NCBI GenBank assembly: GCA_028292065.1
Contig: JAQGNC010000224.1
Location: forward strand, 1-6,631
DNA from: Betaproteobacteria bacterium
Lineage (GTDB): Bacteria > Pseudomonadota > Gammaproteobacteria > Burkholderiales > SG8-41
Direction: 5' to 3'
Length of the DNA: 6,631 nucleotides
In this document: positions 1 to 5,337 of the stretch, in pieces
How the letters are laid out: each line of letters opens with the position of its first letter
How positions within the stretch are numbered: position 1 is the stretch's first letter
Program-made: the position numbers and the translations under genes
The notes under the pieces: model-generated
What the model was told of the DNA's origin: nothing
What the model saw: the letters and a program-made list of their open reading frames with translations, nothing else
Databases searched by the model: none

Positions 1-1
1 G

Positions 2-40
2 AACGAGATGACCGGCAAGATCGTAGTGAAAATGGCTTAA
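2..40 (+). CDS. C-terminal tail of an upstream gene, possibly a medium-chain dehydrogenase/quinone reductase (partial)
   Basis: Reading from base 2, thirteen open codons run to a TAA stop at 38-40 and give the tail NEMTGKIVVKMA. A last strand of the form 'GKIVV/L' followed by one to four residues is common at the C-terminus of zinc-binding alcohol dehydrogenases and NADPH:quinone oxidoreductases of the medium-chain (MDR) superfamily, so that is the best guess. The body of the gene lies outside the window, so neither the start nor any domain can be seen. The fragment is too short for a firm family call. No convincing terminator hairpin follows it before the next promoter. Confidence 0.45.
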   Translation, partial: NEMTGKIVVKMA

Positions 41-81
41 AGGCCGTAAGGAAGAAAAGAAAGCACGCGACGAGGGGCGGC

Positions 82-111
82 GTCAGAGGTGGGACATGGA
101 CCTTTTATAAT
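82..111 (+). promoter_or_regulatory. Sigma-70-type promoter for the metallo-beta-lactamase-fold gene
   Basis: A perfect TATAAT hexamer lies at 106-111, unusual in such GC-rich DNA. The best -35 candidate is GTCAGA at 82-87 with an 18-base spacer, matching TTGACA at only three of six positions, so the -35 is weak. Transcription would begin near 117-119. This would leave a GTG start at 118 essentially leaderless and favours a start at 139 or 142. Confidence 0.55.
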
Positions 112-131
112 CGCAAGGTGGCGTTCACCGT

Positions 132-135
132 GGAG
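132..135 (+). promoter_or_regulatory. Ribosome binding site that decides the start at 142
   Basis: GGAG lies six bases before the ATG at 142 and only three bases before the in-frame ATG at 139. It is inside the coding frame if the GTG at 118 were used. Spacing therefore supports 142, which also places a signal peptide directly at the N-terminus. Confidence 0.55.
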
Positions 136-141
136 AAGATG

Positions 142-1107
142 ATGTCGTTCGCAGCATTTTTTCGGGCGCTCGCCCTCGTGGCGACGCTCGCGGTGTCGAC
201 GACGCCTGCGGTTCACGCCGCCGCGAGCGGCGAGGGCGAGATCCTCGAGAAAGACATCCCCATCTCGGTGAGGGAGGTCGCGCCGGGGCTGTACTTCCAG
301 TATCACCACCAGGAGTCGAACAGCGCTTTTCTCGTCACCGACGCAGGCGTGCTCGTCATCGACACCCGCCAGCATCCGAAGCGCGCGGAAGAGCTCCTCG
401 CGACGATACGCAAGATCACCGACAAGCCGATACGCTGGGTCGTGAACACCCACGCGCACGGGGACCACTATTTCGGAAACTCGGTGTTCAAGCGCGAAGG
501 CGCGAAGATCATCGCGCACGTCGACACCGCCGGGATGATGAAGGCGAACTTCGATCTCGAGATGAAGCGGCGCATGGGTTACTTCAAGCAGCGCGGATAC
601 GACCCGGCGGAAGTGAAGCTGACGCTGCCCGACGTCACGTTCACCCGGCGCTACCCGCTGACCCTCGGCGGCCGCGAGATCGAGATTTTCTACATCGGCG
701 CCGGACAGAATCCCGGAGACACTTTCGTGTACTTCCCGAAGGAGCGCGTGCTCTTTGCCGGCGGTCCTTTCTCCAAGCAGAGCTGGCCGAATCCGTCGTT
801 CACCCCGTCGATGCAGGGCTGGGTCGAAGTGCTGCGCAGGATCGCCGGGATGGACGTCGACCAGTACCTCGGCGGGCACGGCGACATCGGCACCCGCCAG
901 GACGTGCTCGACGAGGCGCGCATGCTTTCCGATTTCGATGCCGGCATGCGAGTCGCCGTTGCCAAGGGCATGAGCCCCGACGACATCGTCAAGGCGGCGC
1001 CTTTCGAGAAGTACAAGGACGTTCGCAACTACTACCGGATGAATCTGTTCGTTGCGAGTTACTACCATTTGCTGACCACGGGTAAGCCTGAAAATCCGTA
1101 TCCTTGA
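142..1107 (+). CDS. Exported metallo-beta-lactamase-fold hydrolase-like protein with altered metal site
   Basis: This is a 321-residue protein, read from the ATG at 142; ATG 139 and GTG 118 are in-frame alternatives. Residues 1-26 look like a Sec signal peptide: a hydrophobic run around residues 9-18 and a VHA cleavage site after residue 26, so it is probably periplasmic. The zinc-binding motif HAHGDH is at residues 104-109 (H104, H106, D108, H109), following the usual buried strand and 'VLVIDT' segment. In the family, the next ligand is the His in 'G-x-(A/G)-H-T-x-GDTVVYFP'; here the segment reads GAGQNPGDTFVYFP, with Gln189 in that place. The bridging Asp of 'VLFTGD' is Gly208 (VLFAGGPF). 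The last His is present in GGHG (H246). Known members of this broad family hydrolyse many substrates, so none can be named. Activity is uncertain with two ligands changed. It appears monocistronic, since a long repeat-filled gap follows. Confidence 0.88.
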   Translation: MSFAAFFRALALVATLAVSTTPAVHAAASGEGEILEKDIPISVREVAPGLYFQYHHQESNSAFLVTDAGVLVIDTRQHPKRAEELLATIRKITDKPIRWVVNTHAHGDHYFGNSVFKREGAKIIAHVDTAGMMKANFDLEMKRRMGYFKQRGYDPAEVKLTLPDVTFTRRYPLTLGGREIEIFYIGAGQNPGDTFVYFPKERVLFAGGPFSKQSWPNPSFTPSMQGWVEVLRRIAGMDVDQYLGGHGDIGTRQDVLDEARMLSDFDAGMRVAVAKGMSPDDIVKAAPFEKYKDVRNYYRMNLFVASYYHLLTTGKPENPYP

Positions 1108-1109
1108 GG

Positions 1110-1182
1110 AGCCTTCGGACATTCGCTGAACGCGAAAGAGGGGAATCAAGGCTTGCCTCCTTGAATCTCGCTTCCTTCCGCC
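1110..1182. repeat. Degenerate hairpin module after the hydrolase gene, related to the module at 3339-3411
   Basis: No gene is visible here. The stretch contains CCTTCGG, then TGAACG, then an inverted repeat TCAAGG (1146-1151) / CCTTGA (1159-1164), then CTTCCTTCC. The same order of landmarks occurs at 3339-3411, just before the second cloverleaf element, which suggests two diverged copies of one module. It could act as a weak stem-loop at the transcript end, but no run of T follows, so it is not called a terminator. The bases from 1183 to 1217 show nothing recognisable. Confidence 0.4.
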
Positions 1183-1217
1183 TCGCGCGCGCTCGCTCCA
1201 TTACTCTGAAGCACTGC

Positions 1218-1328
1218 AACCCACCCCCACCCTAACCCTCCCCCTGAGGGGGAGGGAATGTTTTTGTGATGCCCAGCGGGCATAACTCTCCTTCCCCCTC
1301 AGGGGGAAGGTTGGGATGGGGGTGGGTT
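1218..1328. repeat. Cloverleaf-like palindromic intergenic repeat, copy 1
   Basis: Two 39-base arms (1218-1256 and 1290-1328) are inverted copies of each other, matching at 35 of 39 positions. Each arm also contains its own 21-base palindrome: 1236-1256, with stem CCCTCCCCC / GGGGGAGGG, and 1290-1310, with stem CCTTCCCCC / GGGGGAAGG. Between the arms, ATGCCC-AGC-GGGCAT (1269-1283) forms a perfect six-base-pair hairpin followed by AACTCT. The predicted shape is an outer stem carrying three hairpins. A second full copy is at 3412-3515 and a lone arm at 3306-3338. It resembles the multi-copy C-rich/G-rich palindromes of many proteobacterial intergenic regions. No transposase is nearby; mobility by an enzyme encoded elsewhere is possible but not shown. 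Confidence 0.85.
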
Positions 1329-1332
1329 TGAT

Positions 1333-1436
1333 GAAAGGCTCAAGCTGGGTACGCTGGTCTACCTCCCCGCCGTAGTCGGGGAGCCCGCGCGTAGCGAGGG
1401 CGGGTTCAGCACCGAAGCTGCAACTTCGAGCCTTTC
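1333..1436. repeat. Second branched inverted repeat upstream of the ABC exporter
   Basis: A perfect nine-base inverted repeat, GAAAGGCTC (1333-1341) and GAGCCTTTC (1428-1436), closes a 104-base segment. Inside are a perfect seven-base-pair hairpin CTCCCCG (1363-1369) / CGGGGAG (1377-1383) and a five-base-pair hairpin CCCGC (1384-1388) / GCGGG (1400-1404). A CGAAG/CTTCG hairpin at 1413-1428 would compete with one base of the outer stem. The segment begins four bases after the cloverleaf element and ends 36 bases before the exporter start, so it could lie in that gene's leader. Whether it is another dispersed repeat or a regulatory leader cannot be decided from one copy. No known riboswitch was recognised. 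Confidence 0.5.
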
Positions 1437-1472
1437 GCACCGTCACATCTGCGTAGCTCATACACAATACCC

Positions 1473-3284
1473 ATGTCCCGCCCACCTTCGGATTCCGTAG
1501 TGTCCCAATCCTCCCGCCTCACCCCACCGCCGCGCGGCGACGTCTCTCAGCTGCTGCGCCTCGCCCGCTTCCTCAAGCCCTATCGCGGACGGCTCGCGGG
1601 GGCGCTCGTCGCGCTCGTCGTCGCCGCAAGCTGCGTGCTCGCGCTCGGCCAGGGGATGCGGCACGTGGTCGATGCGGGCTTCATGAAATCCGACCCGCAC
1701 CTGCTCAACCTCGGCCTCATGGCGGTGGTGGGCGTGGCTTTCATACTCGCGGCGGCGACGTGGACGCGCTTCTATCTCATGATGACCGTAAGCGAGCGCG
1801 TCATCGCGGATCTTCGGCGAGCGGTGTTCGCGCACGTCGTGGGCCTTTCGCCGGCATTTTTCGATTCGGTTCGCACCGGCGAGATCGCTTCGCGCCTCAC
1901 CAACGACACCGAGCAGCTCCGCCAGGTGATCGGGTTCGGCTTCTCGATGTTCCTGCGCAACGGCCTCATGATGATCGGCGCGCTGGTGCTCCTTTTCCTC
2001 ACCAGCGTGAAGCTCGCCGCGCTGATCGTGCTCGGCGTACCCGCGACGATCATCCCGATCCTGCTCATGGGCCGGCACGTGAGGCGGCTCTCGCGCATGA
2101 CCCAGGATCGGCTGGCGGAGGTCTCGGCGCACGTCGACGAGTCGCTGCACGAGATCCGCACCGTGCAGGCGTACGGACACGAGGGCCGCACGCGCGACCA
2201 GTTCAACGCCGCGGTCGAAGAGACTTACGCTGCGAGCGCGATCCGTGTGCGCATGAAAGCGTGGCTCATCTCGCTGGTGATGCTGATCGGCTTTTGCGCG
2301 ATCGGCATCATCATGTGGATCGGCGGGCACGACGTGTTTGCGGGTCGCCTCACCGTCGGGCAGCTTTCCGCGTTCGTGTTCTATGCCGCCGTCGTCGCGA
2401 GCGGTGCCGGCACGGTGTCGGAAGTGTGGGGCGAGATCCAGAAAGCCGCGGGCGCGACCGAGCGCCTGATGGAGCTCCTCGACACGCCCTCGGTGCTGGC
2501 GCCGGCGAATCCGGCCATCCACCTGCCGCCGCGCGTCGCCGGCGCGATCCGCTTCGACGACGTGACGTTTTCGTATCCGACGCGGCCGGAGAATGTCGCG
2601 CTCGGGCCTCTCTCCCTGGAGGTGAGGCCGGGCGAGCGCGTCGCGCTGGTCGGCCCGTCGGGGGCCGGCAAATCCACGGTGTTCGCGCTGCTGCTGCGCT
2701 TTTACGACCCGACCTCGGGCCGTGTGCTCATCGACGGCGCCGACATTCGCCACTGCGATCCGCTGCATTTACGCAACGCGATCGCCCTCGTGCCGCAGGA
2801 CCCGGTGATATTCGCCGCGAGCGTCGCGGAGAACGTGCGCTTCGGGCGGCCCGACGCGACGGACGACGAGGTGCGCGACGCGTGCGCCGCCGCTCACGCG
2901 CTGGAATTCATCGAGCACCTGCCGCAGGGATTCGATACCAACCTCGGCGAGCGCGGGGTGAAGCTCTCGGGAGGGCAGCGCCAGCGCATCTCGATCGCGC
3001 GCGCGCTGCTCGCCGACAGGCCGATCCTGCTGCTCGACGAAGCGACGAGCTCGCTCGACGCCGAAAGCGAGCGCCAGGTCGCGCAGGCGCTCGAGCGGCT
3101 GTCCGAAGGACGCACCACCCTCGTGATCGCCCACCGTCTCGCGACCGTGCGCACCGCCGACCGCATCGTCGTGCTCGAGCGCGGGCACATCCACGCGATC
3201 GGCACACACCAGGCGCTGCTGCGCGAAGACGGCCTCTACGCGCACCTCGCGCGGCTGCAGTTCATGGAAGGGGAAGCGGTTTAG
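1473..3284 (+). CDS. MsbA-related ABC exporter, fused permease and ATP-binding protein
   Basis: This 603-residue half-transporter should work as a homodimer in the inner membrane, using ATP to export a hydrophobic or lipid-like substrate. Six membrane segments can be placed roughly at residues 41-60, 78-103, 160-178, 180-200, 264-284 and 294-316. The nucleotide-binding domain has every canonical motif: Walker A GPSGAGKST (394-402, Lys400), Q-loop Gln442 in VPQDP, signature LSGGQ (498-502), Walker B ILLLDE (518-523, catalytic Glu523) and switch His554 in IAHRLATV. It should therefore be catalytically intact. Length and layout fit the MsbA-related permease/ATP-binding family (TIGR02204-like, by memory), which is distinct from true MsbA, so lipid A flipping should not be assumed. 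The ATG at 1473 lacks a clear Shine-Dalgarno; GTG at 1500 is an alternative. It is flanked by repeat-rich gaps on both sides and seems to be transcribed alone. Confidence 0.93.
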   Translation: MSRPPSDSVVSQSSRLTPPPRGDVSQLLRLARFLKPYRGRLAGALVALVVAASCVLALGQGMRHVVDAGFMKSDPHLLNLGLMAVVGVAFILAAATWTRFYLMMTVSERVIADLRRAVFAHVVGLSPAFFDSVRTGEIASRLTNDTEQLRQVIGFGFSMFLRNGLMMIGALVLLFLTSVKLAALIVLGVPATIIPILLMGRHVRRLSRMTQDRLAEVSAHVDESLHEIRTVQAYGHEGRTRDQFNAAVEETYAASAIRVRMKAWLISLVMLIGFCAIGIIMWIGGHDVFAGRLTVGQLSAFVFYAAVVASGAGTVSEVWGEIQKAAGATERLMELLDTPSVLAPANPAIHLPPRVAGAIRFDDVTFSYPTRPENVALGPLSLEVRPGERVALVGPSGAGKSTVFALLLRFYDPTSGRVLIDGADIRHCDPLHLRNAIALVPQDPVIFAASVAENVRFGRPDATDDEVRDACAAAHALEFIEHLPQGFDTNLGERGVKLSGGQRQRISIARALLADRPILLLDEATSSLDAESERQVAQALERLSEGRTTLVIAHRLATVRTADRIVVLERGHIHAIGTHQALLREDGLYAHLARLQFMEGEAV

Positions 3285-3305
3285 GCGGTTGTCATCCCTT
3301 CCTAA

Positions 3306-3338
3306 AACCACCCCCATCCCGACCTTCCCCCTGAAGGG
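3306..3338. repeat. Lone arm of the cloverleaf repeat, 21 bases after the exporter stop
   Basis: These 33 bases are an exact inverted copy of 3483-3515, the right arm of the full element that follows. The arm is a better partner for 3483-3515 than that element's own left arm (3412-3450), which differs by an indel and several substitutions. In the exporter transcript the two could pair over 33 bases and enclose everything between. Confidence 0.8.
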
Positions 3339-3411
3339 TCCCTTCGGGACCCTGCGGGCGGTGAACGATGCGGAAGGAAACCAAGGTTTCCCTCCGCGCC
3401 TCCTTTCCTTC
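3339..3411. repeat. Hairpin-rich module between repeat arms
   Basis: Two strong stem-loops are visible. GGGTCCC-TTC-GGGACCC (3336-3352) has a perfect seven-base-pair stem and overlaps the end of the lone repeat arm. The second is a 28-base inverted repeat (3370-3397) with 12 of 13 stem positions paired and a two-base centre, AA. Neither is followed by a T run, so neither is a standard intrinsic terminator, though both would protect the 3' end of the exporter mRNA. The landmarks CCTTCGG, TGAACG, CAAGG, CCTCC and CTTCC recur in the same order at 1110-1182. Confidence 0.6.
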
Positions 3412-3515
3412 AACCCACCCCCACCCTAACCCTCCCCCTGAAGGGGAGGGGACGTGATCCGCGCCGCGGATAACTCTCCTTCCCCTTCAGGGGGAAGGTC
3501 GGGATGGGGGTGGTT
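3412..3515. repeat. Cloverleaf-like palindromic intergenic repeat, copy 2
   Basis: The left arm (3412-3450) is nearly identical to the left arm of copy 1, and the right arm (3478-3515) is its inverted partner with a one-base length difference. Each arm holds a small palindrome centred on the CCCCTGAAGGGG / CCCCTTCAGGGG type of core. The central hairpin is ATCCGC-GCC-GCGGAT (3457-3471), again six base pairs with a three-base loop, followed by the same AACTCT as in copy 1. The stem sequence differs from copy 1 but pairing is kept. The reading frame of the next gene stays open back through this element from 3454, but that is an accident of the repeat and not coding sequence. Confidence 0.85.
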
Positions 3516-3580
3516 GTGCCGGCAATTGGCGCGGTGGCGACTGCGTCGCGTAGCCCGCCTGCAGAAGACGACGAAGGTCC

Positions 3581-3611
3581 TTGCTGCACGCGACCCCGCC
3601 TGCGCTAATCT
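3581..3611 (+). promoter_or_regulatory. Possible promoter for the transporter-polymerase pair
   Basis: TTGCTG at 3581-3586 and TAATCT at 3606-3611 resemble -35 and -10 boxes but are separated by 19 bases, longer than ideal. They are the best pair seen between the repeat and the start at 3643. The remainder of 3516-3642 shows no gene. The call is weak. Confidence 0.25.
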
Positions 3612-3642
3612 TCGTCGTACGATCCTTGCTAAAAAAAGCTCA

Positions 3643-5319
3643 ATGCAAAAACCGCTGACCGATCAGACACCCGCCGCGCCGACCGACGTGGCCATGCATG
3701 CCGCGCTGTGGCGCTGGTTCGATGCGAACATCCTCGAGCTCGGGCGCGAGATGCGCCTGTCGTATCTGCCGCCGCTGATGGTGTACATGGCCGCGGGTAT
3801 CTCCGGCATCACCAGCATCGTCGGCACCTTCTTCGTGAAGGATTATCTCGGGATGTCGGCCGCGTTTCTCGCGGGGCTCGGCTTCTGGGCGGGGATACCC
3901 TGGGCGCTCAAGATGCCGGTCGGGCACCTGGTCGACCTGCTGTGGCGCTGGAAGAGCTGGCTCGTCTATCTCGGCGCGGGGCTCATCGCGTTGAGCCTGC
4001 TCATCATGGTCGGGCTCATCTACGACCGTGCGGCGATGGAAGCGACGATGCCGGCCGAGGCGTGGTACGTGCTGAGCGTCATCCTCGCGCCGATCGGCTA
4101 CGTCATCCAGGATGCGGTCGCCGATGCAATGACCGTCGAAGCGGTGCCGCAGGTCGACGACGACGGCAAGCCCATCGATCCTGAGCGCCGCAAGCTCATG
4201 CACACGACGATGCAGACGCTCGGCCGCGTGGCGATCATCGGCGGCAGCGTGCTCGTCGCGCTCATCAATCTCTACGTCTTTTCCGACGTGAAGAACCTGC
4301 CGGCCGCGCAGATGGCCGCGCTCTACGGGCAGGTCTACCTGATGGCGCTCTCGATACCTTTGATCTCGGTGCTTGGCATCGTCGTCGCCGCCATCCTGAA
4401 ATCGCGCGAGCGCGCGCGCCTTCGCGCGACCGGCATGAGCGAAGCGCAAGTGCGCGCGGTCACGTCGCAGCCCGACGAGCGGCCGAATGCGAACTGGTGG
4501 ATCCTCGGCGGCAGCCTCGTATTCGTCGTCTTCACCGTCGCGATGGGCCTGAGCGACTCGCGGTACAGCCAGGAAATCATCTTCGCGGGCTCTTTCGCCA
4601 TCGTCACTTTTCTCGTCGCAAGACTCACCCGAGAGCTCGATCCTTCTTCACGCGAGACCCTGATCGGCACCGCGATCGTGATTTTCGTGTTCCGCGCGAT
4701 CCCGTCCCCGGGGCCGGGCGCGAGCTGGTGGATGATCGACAGCCTGAATTTCGATCAGCAGTTCTTCAGTGTGCTCGACCTCATCGGCAGCGCGCTCACG
4801 CTCGCCGGCATGTTCATCTTCCGGCGCTTCATGGCTGAGCGCTCGATCACTTACGTCGTCGGTTTCCTCACCGTGTGCGGCGCGGTGCTGGCGATGCCTT
4901 ACATCGGCATGTTCTACGGGCTGCACGAATGGACCGCGCGCATGACCGGGGGCGTGGTCGACGCCCGCTTCATCGCGCTGGTCAACACCGCGCTCGATTC
5001 GCCGCTCGGGCAGATCGCGATGATCCCGATGCTCGCGTGGATCGCGCGCTCGGCGCCGCAGAACCTGAAAGCGACTTACTTCGCGGTGATGGCGTCGTTC
5101 ACGAACCTCGCGCTGTCGCTCTCGCAGCTCGGCACGAAGTATCTCAATGAAAGTTTCGTGATCACCCGCGAAGTGAAAGACGCCGTGAGCGGCGCCGTGA
5201 AGACCGCCGCGGACTACAGCCAGCTCGGCGATCTGCTGATCGTGCAGACCCTGCTCGCGCTCGCGCTGCCTTTCGCGGCGATCTTCCTCGCGCGTCTGTT
5301 CAGGCTGCGCACCGCCTGA
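3643..5319 (+). CDS. Folate-biopterin transporter-like (BT1/MFS) membrane transporter
   Basis: This is a 558-residue integral membrane protein with about twelve hydrophobic segments. The start at ATG 3643 is chosen because the frame upstream, back to 3454, translates palindromic repeat; Shine-Dalgarno complementarity is poor. Features reminiscent of the BT1 branch of the major facilitator superfamily include GTFFVKDYLGMSAAFLAG (residues 61-78), followed by a helix ending in a PVGHLVDLL loop (92-100). There is also an acidic GYVIQDAVADAMTVE helix (152-166), and a C-terminal ATYFAVMASFTNLALSLSQL helix (477-496) like the family's 'ATxFAxLxSxxN' segment. Hydrophilic loops at about 168-190 and 252-284 are likely cytoplasmic. 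BT1 members move folates, pterins or related compounds, but bacterial relatives are mostly uncharacterised, so the substrate is unknown. The polymerase gene begins 18 bases after the stop, suggesting co-transcription. Confidence 0.75.
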   Translation: MQKPLTDQTPAAPTDVAMHAALWRWFDANILELGREMRLSYLPPLMVYMAAGISGITSIVGTFFVKDYLGMSAAFLAGLGFWAGIPWALKMPVGHLVDLLWRWKSWLVYLGAGLIALSLLIMVGLIYDRAAMEATMPAEAWYVLSVILAPIGYVIQDAVADAMTVEAVPQVDDDGKPIDPERRKLMHTTMQTLGRVAIIGGSVLVALINLYVFSDVKNLPAAQMAALYGQVYLMALSIPLISVLGIVVAAILKSRERARLRATGMSEAQVRAVTSQPDERPNANWWILGGSLVFVVFTVAMGLSDSRYSQEIIFAGSFAIVTFLVARLTRELDPSSRETLIGTAIVIFVFRAIPSPGPGASWWMIDSLNFDQQFFSVLDLIGSALTLAGMFIFRRFMAERSITYVVGFLTVCGAVLAMPYIGMFYGLHEWTARMTGGVVDARFIALVNTALDSPLGQIAMIPMLAWIARSAPQNLKATYFAVMASFTNLALSLSQLGTKYLNESFVITREVKDAVSGAVKTAADYSQLGDLLIVQTLLALALPFAAIFLARLFRLRTA

Positions 5320-5337
5320 CGGCGCACCGCACGCACG

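Noticed and set aside
37..1149. A 370-codon open frame on the minus strand opposite the hydrolase gene
   Set aside because: The + strand carries the HxHxDH protein with promoter, ribosome site and signal peptide; the minus reading has no comparable support.
1269..1283. tRNA or other known RNA gene suggested by the cloverleaf shape
   Set aside because: There is no T-loop (GGTTCRA) at the required spacing, no acceptor end and no anticodon arm; stem lengths do not fit a tRNA.
1458..2768. A 436-codon open frame on the minus strand
   Set aside because: It lies opposite the ABC exporter, whose motifs are unmistakable; its translation is rich in Arg, His and Glu without any domain, as expected from the reverse strand of GC-rich coding DNA.
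1760..3334. A long alternative + frame within the exporter gene
   Set aside because: It is an Arg/Ala-rich out-of-frame reading of the exporter, running on into the following repeat; no motif supports it.
3336..3397. Intrinsic terminator for the exporter gene
   Set aside because: The hairpins are strong but lack a following T run, so they are described as hairpins within a repeat and not called terminators.
3306..3515. CRISPR-like array because of repeated C-rich and G-rich blocks
   Set aside because: The blocks are inverted, not direct, repeats; there is no regular spacing or unique spacer series, and no cas gene.
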